DNA from: DAOPZC01 sp035353175
GTDB taxonomy: Bacteria; Verrucomicrobiota; Kiritimatiellia; RFP12; UBA1067
NCBI GenBank assembly: GCA_035353175.1
Contig: DAOPZC010000022.1
Location: forward strand, 1-61,756
Length of the DNA: 61,756 nt
Direction of reading: 5' to 3'
A program made the position numbers and the translations under genes. Below, one piece after another: positions 51,647 through 59,927 of the stretch. The notes beneath the pieces were generated by a model that saw nothing but the letters and a program-made list of their open reading frames with translations, was not told the origin of the DNA and searched no databases. Every line of letters begins with the position of its first letter. Position 1 is the stretch's first letter.

Positions 51647-54600
51647 TCATTGAGCGCTATCAACAACAAACGGATTGAACTTCAGGGCGCCGTGGCAGTG
51701 AGGGCAGGGGGCGAGGAGGCGTGGGTTCTCGTACGCGGAGTCGGGGAGCCAGAGGCCCTTGCGGATTTCCTGAGCGCCTTCCATTCCGATCTCCACAACC
51801 GGTTCTGGCGGCTCGAACAGCTTGCCGCAATGGAGACAGCGGCAGGTGAGATGATCGTCCCACCGGTCGGGAGTGGCCACTGAGGTACCTTCGGCCTGTC
51901 TGCGGACTTCACCGAACATCCATAAGCGGGCAGGCGTGATGATCGACGGCCGGGAGGGCTGGAAGTTGACCGGCGTGAGAAAATGCATCTGTCCGTCGCC
52001 GGTGCGGCAGATTATGCGTTTGACCGACGGCGAGAACACAACGAATCGAATGTCAAACCCGGCATGGTAAACCGCCAGACAGGCACCGGTTTCCAGGTCC
52101 CAGACCCGCAGGGTCTGGTCGTTACTGCCCGAGACGGCACGCCGCCCGTCGGGGCTCACACTCACGCTCTCGACCCAGTCCCTGTGGCCTTCGAGGGTGC
52201 GCAGGCAGGCACCGGTTTCCAGGTCCCAGACCCGCAGGGTCTTGTCATTACTGCCCGAGACGGCGCGCCGCCCGTCGGGGTTCACACTCACGCAATTGAC
52301 TTGGTCCGCGTGGACTTCGAGGGTGCGCAGGCAGGCGTCGGTTTCCAGGTCCCAAACCCGCAGGGTCTTGTCAGTACTGCCCGAGACGGCACGCCGCCCG
52401 TCGGGGCTCACGCTCACGCACTTGACGTAGTCCGCGTGGCCTTCGAGCGTGCGCAGGCAGGCGCCGGTTTCCAGACTCCAGACCCGCAGGGTCTTGTCCC
52501 AACTGGCCGAGACGGCGCGCCGCCCGTCGGGGCTCACGCTCACGCTTACGTACCCGAACGAGCCCGCGTGGACTTCGAGGGTGCGCAGGCAGGCGCCGGT
52601 TTCCAGGTCCCAGACCCGCAGGGTATTGTCGAAACTGCTCGAGACGGCGAGCCGCCCGTCGGGACTCACGCTCAGTCTATTGACGAAGGATCTGTGGCCT
52701 TTGAGGGTACGCAGGCAGGTGCAGGTCTCCAGGTCCCAGACCCGCAGGGTCTTGTCGTAACCGCCCGAGACGGCGCGCCGCCCATCGGGGCTGACGCTCA
52801 CGCAATTGACTTGGTCCGCGTGGACTTCGAGGGTGCGCAGGCAGGCGCCGGTTTCCAGGTCCCAGACCCGCAGGGTCTTGTCCCAACTGGCCGAGACGGC
52901 GCGCCGCCCGTCGGGGCTCACGCTCACGCTTACGTACCCGAACGAGCCCGCGTGGACTTCGAGGGTGCGCAGGCAGGCGCCGGTTTCCAGGTCCCAGACC
53001 CGCAGGGTCTTGTCATTACTGCCCGAGACGGCGCGCCGCCCGTCGGGGTTCACACTCACGCAATTGACTTGGTCCGCGTTGCCTTCGAGGGTGCGCAGGC
53101 ATTGGCCGGTTTCCAGGTCCCAGACCCGCAGGGTCCTGTCGGCACTGGCCGAGACGGCGCGCCGCCCGTCGGGGCTCACGCTCACGCTATTGACGAAGAT
53201 TCTGTGGCCTTCGAGCGTGCGCAGGCAGGCGCCGGTTTCCAGGTCCCAGACCCGTAGGGTATTGTCGCGACGGGAAAGAGTTCCCGCTCCCGAGACGGCG
53301 CGCCGCCCGTCGGGGCTCACGCTCACGCTCCAGACCCATTCCGCGTGGCCTTCGAGGGTAGCTAGGCATTGGCCGGTTTCCAGGTCCCAGACCCGCAGGG
53401 TCTTGTCGAAACTGGCCGAGACCGCGCGCCGCCCGTCGGGGCTCACGCTCACGCTATTGACCGTGTGCGCGTGACCTTCGAGCGTGCGCAGACAGGCGCC
53501 GGTTTCCAGGTCCCAGACCCGCAGGGTCTTGTCGGCACTGCCCGAGACGGCGCGCCGCCCGTCGGGGCTCACGCTCACGCTATTGACCCAGTCCCTGTGG
53601 CCTTCGAGGGTGCGCAGGCAGGCGCCGGTTTCCAGGTCCCAGACCCGCAGGGTCTTGTCATTACTGCCCGAGACGGCGCGCCGCCCGTCGGGGTTCACAC
53701 TCACGCAATTGACTTGGTCCGCGTTGCCTTCGAGGGTGCGCAGGCATTGCGGTCTCAAGGGGCGGGCGGGAGGCTGGGGCGTGCGCTTCAACCATGGCAA
53801 CTTGCGTCCTGGAAGGAGGATTTCGGCTTGAACGGCCACCGGACCAGTATCAGCCCAGTTGAACGCCAAGGGTAGGACATCCTTGGGGAACTGCGAGAGA
53901 GGCGCCAAGTGTCCCGACACGAAGTTCGCGAAGTGCCGGAGGCGGGCGGCGCGTAGGGAGGATTCTTCAGGAATGGCGTGTTGGGCTTCGTCCCGCAGCG
54001 CGCCGGGCAGCGGCGGATAGGGCGGTTCGGGCCGCGTTTCGCCGCGTTCCTTGGCGAACCACCAGTCGCAGCGAACGAACGCGTAGTCCCGCAGCGCCTG
54101 GTTGAAGGCGAACATGGCCGCGTCGCGTTTGGCCAGCCGCTCGTTCTCCTCACGGAACTCGGGCAGTGCCGCCAGAGCGGCGTTGTAATCAGTCATCAGT
54201 TCATAGATCAAGCCGGATCGGGCTTTGGTCTCGACGCAGTCGAGATCGCATAGCACATCCACCAGCGGGTCCCATCGGTCGGCGCCAGGAGTCAACTCGG
54301 CGACCCGGTGCAGATGAAACGGCAGTTCGCTGGTCTTGCGGCTATTGGCGGGATCGGACCGCTCCGGGGCGCGGGCTGACTGACCGTCCTCTACCGATGG
54401 CGGCAGTAACCACGGTTGCCCGTCAAACCAGCCGGCCATGGTCTCGTGCAGGGGCAGGCGGGAGACGGCGTCCGGCAGGCAATAGGTCTGCACGGCTTCG
54501 CCGAAACTGCGATGGTAGAACCCGAACAGGGACGCGCCCTGGTTGCGGCGCTCGGTAAGGTAGAAGGCGATGTCGCCGTGCAGCCGCACCCAGATGGCGA

Positions 54601-56785
54601 CCGGCAGGGCCTTGATGCGCTCGGCTTCGGGTTTGACCCGTTCGGTGGGCGAGCGTGCAATGACGTCGGCCATGACCACGGGATCGGCGCCAAGCACAGC
54701 GATCACTTCGTCCTCCGCCAGTCCGTGCCGGGCCGCGGCGAGATAGCCCAGCGCGCGCTTGACGATGACCTCGCCGTGCTCCCCGCCCCGGGACAGCCGT
54801 TGCAGGACGGTGGCGAGCAGGTCGGGCAGACCGGACGGCAGCGGGTGGGGCTTGTGCCATGCCGGCCAGCGGGCGGCTTCCTCGGCCGCCACGCGCAGCC
54901 AGAGCGCGTTGCCCTCTACCGCGAAGGCGTCGAGGATAGGCCGGCGCTGGGCGTCGTGATCGAGCGTCCGCCCCGCCGCGTCCAGCCAGCGGTCGAGCAG
55001 CGCCGCGCCGTCAGCCGGCGCGAGCGGGTCGAGCCGGACGGTTTGCGCGCCGGGCGCGAGGCGGGCGAGGTTGCGGGAGATAGTGGCGCGTGGGTCGGCA
55101 AGTACAGCAGGACCTATGGGACTGCTGTTCTCGTGTGGCAGCGGGTTCATAGCCCCCGCTGTAAGTGCTCCGGCTTCATCGGGACCTTCAGAACCGCTGC
55201 TCTGATTATTAGCCAGCGGGCTCGTAGCGCCCGCTGTACGCGGTTCCGCCGCCGAAACGACGATGCGGACGTAAGGCGGGAGTTTCTGCGGTAGCCACGA
55301 CAGAGAGGCGGCGAGGTTGGCATCGCGAAACTGGTCGAGGGCGTCGAGGAAGAGCCGGATGGGACGTTCCGCCGTCGCCCGGCCCAGCGCCTCGTGAAAG
55401 GCATTGGTCAGAGGATTGATCTCGGTCGGGATTTCGCGTTCGTCGGGTTCCTTCTCCTTGGGTTCGCGGGACGGTCCGGAGTCAACAGGCGGGACGCCTG
55501 TTCCAATTTGTTCGACCTGGCGGGGGTATAGTGCCCGAATCCGGGCGACCAGGTCGCGGAGCAGCTCGATCAGGTCGGACGATCCGGGAGTGACGCCGAT
55601 GAAACGGGAGAGGACCTGGGGATGGTGATCGGTTGTTTGCGTTTCGCCCTTCGCTTCGCCCCGGCATTCCGCAATCGCCTGGGCCATGAGGGCGGATTTG
55701 CCGGAGCCGGCCGGACCGACGATGGCGAGCGGCTGGTCCGGGCCGGAAGCGAGATATTCGCGAATCCGGCGCAGCGGTTCCGCGCGGCCGATGAAGCCGG
55801 CGCGGCGTTCTTCGGCGAAGTCGCGGTGCGCGGCTTCCTCCAATTCTTCCGGCGGGACTTCCTCGAGACCGGCGATCTGGGTCTCGAGGACTTGGCACAG
55901 CCGCCCGTAAACTTCCGTGGCGAACGCGGCGAGATCTGCATCGTTGAATGCGCCCTCGTCGCGCCACGGCACCTCGTAGGGATGGACGTTGGCAGGACCG
56001 AGGTGGTCATCCAGATCGGCGCACAGGACATCCAGCCGGCGGCGGGAGTCGGTATCCGGCGTGTCGTCGGGCATACAATCGGTAAACGCCGGATGCGGCG
56101 TTGACGGAGGATTGACGATCCGTCGGCGAAAAGCATGCACATGTTGGCGCGCATCCGTCCCGGGCAGGGCCAGCGCGCCGTGGATGATCTCCTGGTGCGT
56201 GGCGGAGAGGCCGATGGCCGTACAGCAGGCGTTGCTGGCTTGCCGATCTTCTCGCGCGGCGGTCCCGCAGGTCACGCTGCACTGCGCCAACGCGGCCAGC
56301 AGCGGCATTTCGACCTCTGCCTGCCAGACTGCGAAATCCTCGAACCGCCCCGTTCGCGGTTGCAGCACATACTCCGCCGGCACGGCGTTATCATCCCGCC
56401 GATACCAAGCATCCAGAATCTCTGCGTTCTTTACGCTCTTTGTGGTTAATTCCCTCTCAAGCCCCTCGAATACCTCCGTCGGTATCGTCTCCGGCAGCGG
56501 TCGCCATCCATACCGGTCGCCCAGCAACACGAGGAAATTCGGCTTGATCCGCCCCTCCTGACACCGCTTCAACTCGCGCAGACAGATCCGCATCGTGCGG
56601 TTGTCCTTGCCCGCCTCCTCGGGCACGCCCCATCGCAAGTCAATCGCCTGAAACCGCAGTCCCTTTGACAGGCAAAGCCGCTGCAGCTTAGGAAACACCT
56701 CTCGCTGCAACAGGTCACGCTCTGCCTTGAAGTCTGAGAAGGTCGAACTGACAAAAAGGCGGATAGTTCGATGAGCGGCGGACAT
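51647..56785 (-). CDS. DUF4062-STAND NTPase-WD40 giant protein with near-identical WD repeats and C-terminal zinc ribbon
   Basis: About 1712 residues. The ATG at 56785 has a G-rich ribosome site. Residues ~5-110 are DUF4062 (LFVSSTFSDFKAERDLL, AIDLRWGVPEEAG, FLVLLGDRYGW). The NTPase has Walker A VGPAGSGKSALMA (~355) and Walker B IRLFLDALDQF (~478). Residues ~513-561 are REP-palindrome translation (GATSPL and GAMNPLP). Residues ~1010-1600 hold 13 near-identical WD40 units of 42 residues (pattern CLRTLEGH....NSVSVSPDGR, then RAVSG...DKTLRVWDLETGA), plus one degenerate unit, enough for two seven-bladed propellers. The last ~70 residues have a zinc ribbon (CRCLHCG ... CPHCH). This is an NLR/HET-E-like sensor; ligand and effector action are unknown. 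Confidence 0.9.
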   Translation of the reverse strand: MSAAHRTIRLFVSSTFSDFKAERDLLQREVFPKLQRLCLSKGLRFQAIDLRWGVPEEAGKDNRTMRICLRELKRCQEGRIKPNFLVLLGDRYGWRPLPETIPTEVFEGLERELTTKSVKNAEILDAWYRRDDNAVPAEYVLQPRTGRFEDFAVWQAEVEMPLLAALAQCSVTCGTAAREDRQASNACCTAIGLSATHQEIIHGALALPGTDARQHVHAFRRRIVNPPSTPHPAFTDCMPDDTPDTDSRRRLDVLCADLDDHLGPANVHPYEVPWRDEGAFNDADLAAFATEVYGRLCQVLETQIAGLEEVPPEELEEAAHRDFAEERRAGFIGRAEPLRRIREYLASGPDQPLAIVGPAGSGKSALMAQAIAECRGEAKGETQTTDHHPQVLSRFIGVTPGSSDLIELLRDLVARIRALYPRQVEQIGTGVPPVDSGPSREPKEKEPDEREIPTEINPLTNAFHEALGRATAERPIRLFLDALDQFRDANLAASLSWLPQKLPPYVRIVVSAAEPRTAGATSPLANNQSSGSEGPDEAGALTAGAMNPLPHENSSPIGPAVLADPRATISRNLARLAPGAQTVRLDPLAPADGAALLDRWLDAAGRTLDHDAQRRPILDAFAVEGNALWLRVAAEEAARWPAWHKPHPLPSGLPDLLATVLQRLSRGGEHGEVIVKRALGYLAAARHGLAEDEVIAVLGADPVVMADVIARSPTERVKPEAERIKALPVAIWVRLHGDIAFYLTERRNQGASLFGFYHRSFGEAVQTYCLPDAVSRLPLHETMAGWFDGQPWLLPPSVEDGQSARAPERSDPANSRKTSELPFHLHRVAELTPGADRWDPLVDVLCDLDCVETKARSGLIYELMTDYNAALAALPEFREENERLAKRDAAMFAFNQALRDYAFVRCDWWFAKERGETRPEPPYPPLPGALRDEAQHAIPEESSLRAARLRHFANFVSGHLAPLSQFPKDVLPLAFNWADTGPVAVQAEILLPGRKLPWLKRTPQPPARPLRPQCLRTLEGNADQVNCVSVNPDGRRAVSGSNDKTLRVWDLETGACLRTLEGHRDWVNSVSVSPDGRRAVSGSADKTLRVWDLETGACLRTLEGHAHTVNSVSVSPDGRRAVSASFDKTLRVWDLETGQCLATLEGHAEWVWSVSVSPDGRRAVSGAGTLSRRDNTLRVWDLETGACLRTLEGHRIFVNSVSVSPDGRRAVSASADRTLRVWDLETGQCLRTLEGNADQVNCVSVNPDGRRAVSGSNDKTLRVWDLETGACLRTLEVHAGSFGYVSVSVSPDGRRAVSASWDKTLRVWDLETGACLRTLEVHADQVNCVSVSPDGRRAVSGGYDKTLRVWDLETCTCLRTLKGHRSFVNRLSVSPDGRLAVSSSFDNTLRVWDLETGACLRTLEVHAGSFGYVSVSVSPDGRRAVSASWDKTLRVWSLETGACLRTLEGHADYVKCVSVSPDGRRAVSGSTDKTLRVWDLETDACLRTLEVHADQVNCVSVNPDGRRAVSGSNDKTLRVWDLETGACLRTLEGHRDWVESVSVSPDGRRAVSGSNDQTLRVWDLETGACLAVYHAGFDIRFVVFSPSVKRIICRTGDGQMHFLTPVNFQPSRPSIITPARLWMFGEVRRQAEGTSVATPDRWDDHLTCRCLHCGKLFEPPEPVVEIGMEGAQEIRKGLWLPDSAYENPRLLAPCPHCHGALKFNPFVVDSAQ
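52072..53750. repeat. Tandem WD40-coding DNA repeats (~126 bp units)
   Basis: Thirteen units, mostly 126 bp, that share long identical DNA stretches such as CAGGTCCCAGACCCGCAGGG and GCGCGCCGCCCGTCGGGG. Units encoding residues VHAGSFGY occur twice (52.5 and 52.9 kb) and appear identical in sequence over most of their length. Two units carry +2 codons and one +5 codons. The pattern indicates recent expansion and homogenisation. Confidence 0.95.
55102..55164. repeat. REP-like pair inside the DUF4062-WD40 coding sequence
   Basis: A diverged inverted unit (55102-55127, GTACAGCAG...ACTGCTG) followed after 11 bases by a direct unit (55139-55164, CAGCGGGTTCATAGCCCCCG then CTGTAA). It is read through in frame in the host gene. 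Confidence 0.75.
55214..55239 (+). repeat. REP-like unit inside the DUF4062-WD40 coding sequence
   Basis: CAGCGGGCTCGTAGCGCCCG then CTGTAC, an intact 26-bp unit with a perfect palindromic core. It is read in frame as part of the 50-residue insertion in the NTPase region. Confidence 0.8.
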
Positions 56786-56786
56786 A

Positions 56787-56939
56787 CTACACCCCCCCTC
56801 GATTCTCGCGGTCGAACCAGACCTGGAACCCGGCGGCGGCGTCCAGCCGGTTGGCGTTGAGATGCGTCCAAGCCTGGGCAAGTTCGTTTTGCGTGTTGGC
56901 GTCCATGCTGTTGCTCGTCAGGTGCGGGTTGATGAACAT
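56787..56939 (-). CDS. Small 50-residue protein preceding the DUF4062-WD40 gene
   Basis: An open frame starting MFINPHLTSNSMDANTQNEL and ending WFDRENRGGV with a TAG one base before the ATG of the giant gene. AGGA lies nine bases upstream of its ATG, and an in-frame stop is close upstream, so it is not the tail of a longer frame. Its composition is normal for a coding region. It may be a small partner or only a leader that couples translation to the downstream gene. I know no relatives. Confidence 0.5.
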   Translation of the reverse strand: MFINPHLTSNSMDANTQNELAQAWTHLNANRLDAAAGFQVWFDRENRGGV

Positions 56940-57021
56940 GGGGCGATATCCTAGATGTCATGCGTTCTGTGCTTGGGCTTATTCAGCTTTACGTAATCAG
57001 TTTGTTTCAAAAAGGCGCGCG

Positions 57022-58842
57022 TCACAGGTTAAGGGAGGTTTTCTTGCAGATCTTTTGTTTGACCGCGTGGAGGAAGTCGGGGATCTTGCGTACGGTCTGG
57101 CGATCATACTCCTTGATATCGTCGGGGAGTTCGTTCCAGGGCACGATGCACGCACTTATTTTTCGCTTCTTGTCGCTGATTTCGCCATAGACCCACCCGT
57201 CGAGTAAGCGTTCCGCGTTCCACCGGTTGTGCTCCATCTCAGCCAGCAATTCGACATCGGGATCTTCAAGTTCATTGACGGCTCCCCGTGGATCTTTGAT
57301 GTCTGCACGTTCGAGGCCGATCGCGCGCAACTTCATGTCGATGTGGTCGGCCTGCTGGCGGTTCGAGTCCTTGAAATACTCGAACAAGTTCTTCCAATCC
57401 TGAACGGACGGTTCATCCTCAGGTTTTTTCTTGTCTCTCTTTAACGCTGCGATTTTGTTGATTTGATAACTCGTGTGGATGGCCTGAGCGAGGGTCTCGT
57501 TCAGCTTGTTCTCGAGCAACTCGTCGCTGCAACAGTCTTCAAGCATGCCGAAGGCGTGCAACGCAGAGTCCTTGCCGGCCGTGGCGGTCTGAAAGACGGA
57601 GGCAAAGCCGGTCTTGCTGGACATGCGGACGAACATCGGCACCTGCAAGTGCTCGAGCTTGGCTTTCATGAGCAGGGCGACTTCAAGTCCCAGCGCGTCG
57701 CGGTCGAAGCAGGCCGCAACGCTGACGAGGGTTGACGTATCGGCGCACCAGGTCTCAAGCAGCTGCCGGGCTCGAAGCGACTCCATTTCGAGCTCGTGGA
57801 ACTCGATCTCGCATGTTTTCTCGAAGTTCGGATAACGGAACAGCAAGGCCTGCTTGCGCCGCTCGGCGTGCTGGTCGATGACGGAAATCTTGAGCGGTTT
57901 CCCGTTGGCGAAGTGCCCGAGTTGAGCTGCGCGCAGCGCGACGGTCCTGCCCATGCGGCCGAAGCCGAGGATCACGAGGTGGGCCTGTCGGGGCTCGTTC
58001 TTCTTGATTCCCCCGCGATCCAGGGGCGTCAGATTCGGGTTCTGCAGAAGCTTCCGCGCGGCGGTGTCAAACAGGTCGAAGAAATGGATTTCGCAGCGCG
58101 GGTCATCTCTGAACGCCTGGGATGCCTGCAACGAGGCGCGTGTGTCGATATCGCCCAGGTGGATGAAACACTTGACGGGGTCCTGAAGGAGACTTCGACC
58201 GCCTCTCTTCAGAATGAGTGCGTGGGCTTCGTTGATGATGGCCATGTTCGTGCTGTCCTCTTCGGAAAGCGCGATGACGTGACTGGCCCGGTCAACACGT
58301 GCCTTGCTCAGGGTTGCGGGTTTCAGCAGGTCTCCCGTCACCACGGTGACTCCTTTTTCCCGGCAGGCCTCGGCGCCAGCGTCATTCGCGGAGGGGGAAA
58401 CAACGACCACCCGTTGTCGCCGGGGCTTGGAATGGGCCGTTTCTTTGCAGGCTTGCGGGTTGCGGTAGCATTGGACCAGCTGGAGGGTTTTGGAGCCGAG
58501 GCCACAGATGACGACGTGCCGCGGCCAGGGGATTTGAAGGCGGATCTGCCGCATCTCATCGCGGAAGAACCGGAGAAAGGTCAACACCGCTGTCATTCCA
58601 AACAGCAGGAAGGCCATCCAGCGTGCGCATTCCAAGGTTAAGGGCATGTCATCCTGGGACACCATGTGCATGAGAAGCAGCTGGATGCTGTGGTAAAAAG
58701 CGTTCAGCCATGCTCGGGCTCCTGGCGTGGAACCGTCAGCGAACCAATAGCCGAAGGTTCCTAAAACAATCGTGATCGGTGCCCCGATGAAAACCACCCA
58801 CCACTGCCATCTCGCCTTCCCGTTTCCTGATTGGCTACTCAT
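57022..58842 (-). CDS. Membrane TrkA-type double-Rossmann protein with C-terminal RyR domain (putative ion channel)
   Basis: About 606 residues. Two membrane helices near the N-terminus (VVFIGAPITIVLGTFGYWFA, ~15-35, and MAFLLFGMTAVLTFLRFF, ~75-92) bracket a semi-hydrophobic stretch (AFYHSIQLLLMHMVSQD) like a pore loop, but there is no TVGYG filter. Two TrkA_N/RCK Rossmann domains follow: HVVICGLGSKTLQLVQ (~105) and HLVILGFGRMGRTVALRAAQ (~285), with nucleotide-binding Gly patterns. The C-terminus (~510-600) is a RyR domain: AEMEHNRWNAERLLDGWVYG, IVPWNELPDDIKEYDRQTV. The start is fixed by an eight-base overlap with the SLOG gene (ATGAGTAG). It is predicted to be a ligand-gated channel or membrane effector. 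No RyR-bound ligand can be named. Confidence 0.82.
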   Translation of the reverse strand: MSSQSGNGKARWQWWVVFIGAPITIVLGTFGYWFADGSTPGARAWLNAFYHSIQLLLMHMVSQDDMPLTLECARWMAFLLFGMTAVLTFLRFFRDEMRQIRLQIPWPRHVVICGLGSKTLQLVQCYRNPQACKETAHSKPRRQRVVVVSPSANDAGAEACREKGVTVVTGDLLKPATLSKARVDRASHVIALSEEDSTNMAIINEAHALILKRGGRSLLQDPVKCFIHLGDIDTRASLQASQAFRDDPRCEIHFFDLFDTAARKLLQNPNLTPLDRGGIKKNEPRQAHLVILGFGRMGRTVALRAAQLGHFANGKPLKISVIDQHAERRKQALLFRYPNFEKTCEIEFHELEMESLRARQLLETWCADTSTLVSVAACFDRDALGLEVALLMKAKLEHLQVPMFVRMSSKTGFASVFQTATAGKDSALHAFGMLEDCCSDELLENKLNETLAQAIHTSYQINKIAALKRDKKKPEDEPSVQDWKNLFEYFKDSNRQQADHIDMKLRAIGLERADIKDPRGAVNELEDPDVELLAEMEHNRWNAERLLDGWVYGEISDKKRKISACIVPWNELPDDIKEYDRQTVRKIPDFLHAVKQKICKKTSLNL

Positions 58843-59746
58843 AGTCGTGTTCCTCTGCTCGTTCGCTGTTGGAGCCGGACCGTAAGACGTCGGACGGCTG
58901 AATGAAGGTGACAAATTCCCGCAGCGAGGCCGGATCATCCGGCAGGATTATACCGCGGCCGTCATTCGGGCCTGCATTGGCAACCAGGGCGGCGAAACGC
59001 TTGGGGGCGAGTTCGTCACCATCTGTCGCAGCGACGCGTGCGCCCAGCGCCCAGGCCAGCGCCAACTCCTGCGCGGAGACGACACCGCCACCGAGGCACA
59101 GAAGAGTGACTGCAGAGGGGGGAATGCCGCTGACGAACAAGTCGTTCCACATTTGAAGCGGCTCCAGAAGCGAGAAGTCGCTGCCGACGGTGCGGACGAT
59201 GTGGGGGAAGTCGAACGAGGCCTCGGCATGTGCGGGAAGGTAGCCGACCAGCTCTACGTGCGCTTTGCCAGACGCATTTGCGTGCGCGGCGCAACGCGCG
59301 GCCAGTCCACAAACCCCGGCGCCGGTGCCGCCGGTGATGAGGTAGCCTTTATACGTAGAGAGCGCGTCTTGGAGGGGCGCTTCGTACGCGGCCAGCCGGG
59401 TGCCGCTTTGCGCATCGGTGCTTCCCGCGAGGATGAGGACTTTATTGCCAGTTCGGAACGTGAACCGGCGTTCCAACGGCGCCCGCTTAAAACGTGCTCC
59501 GCGTTCTGATGTCAGGGCTTGCCGCGCCTTGATGAAGAGGTCGGAGGCCTGATCGAGCACAGGGGCAAAGGGGTGATTTGCGCCGAGAGAAGCTTTGACG
59601 CGATCGAGCGCACGACGGATATCTGTACCGGGATGGCGCGAGTTCTTGACGGCGAGGCAAAGCTCTTCAAAAGCGGCAATCTCACGCAAAAAGCGGCCGT
59701 GCTTCTCGGAGTCATCCGGAAAGGGTTGAGCATCGGTACTGATCAT
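58835..59746 (-). CDS. SLOG-fold (LSDAT/LOG-like) nucleotide-sensor-like protein
   Basis: About 303 residues. The N-terminal ~90 are helical. The C-terminal Rossmann-like domain has KVLILAGSTDAQSG, KGYLITGGTGAGVCGLAARC (the Gly-rich SLOG loop), an LVGYLPAHAEASFD strand, TLLCLGGGVVSAQELALAWA (second Gly-rich loop) and GARVAATDGDELAPKRFAAL. This is the SLOG/LSDAT fold, found in LOG enzymes, DprA and the N-termini of animal TRPM channels. The LOG PGGxGTxxE motif appears as GGGVVSAQE, so the Glu is retained but the enzymatic motif is altered. Start ATG 59746; TTG 59752 is possible. It overlaps the channel gene, so the two should act together. Confidence 0.78.
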   Translation of the reverse strand: MISTDAQPFPDDSEKHGRFLREIAAFEELCLAVKNSRHPGTDIRRALDRVKASLGANHPFAPVLDQASDLFIKARQALTSERGARFKRAPLERRFTFRTGNKVLILAGSTDAQSGTRLAAYEAPLQDALSTYKGYLITGGTGAGVCGLAARCAAHANASGKAHVELVGYLPAHAEASFDFPHIVRTVGSDFSLLEPLQMWNDLFVSGIPPSAVTLLCLGGGVVSAQELALAWALGARVAATDGDELAPKRFAALVANAGPNDGRGIILPDDPASLREFVTFIQPSDVLRSGSNSERAEEHDYE

Positions 59747-59927
59747 CTCCAAGGATTCTCCGAGTGGGTCTTACTGTCCGTGATACTCATGCGGATATCA
59801 CACGGCATCGTTCGCCGATAAAAACTGTATGTTCAAAGAGTAATGGAAAAACCGGTAAACGACAATAAACAAAACACCCGGATCGCGTGTGCGTTTTAGG
59901 CAAGCACAGAGCTATCCTTAAGGGCGG

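Noticed and set aside
51983..53257. 424-residue plus-strand frame with regular repeats
   Set aside because: It is the opposite strand of the WD40 repeat DNA; its periodicity comes from the real minus-strand gene, and it has no ribosome site.
52072..53750. Tandem repeats considered as a CRISPR array
   Set aside because: Units are 126 bp, in frame, code for WD40 motifs and have no spacer-repeat alternation.
57022..58842. Call as a canonical potassium channel
   Set aside because: Two helices and RCK-like domains are present but no TVGYG-type selectivity filter is seen.
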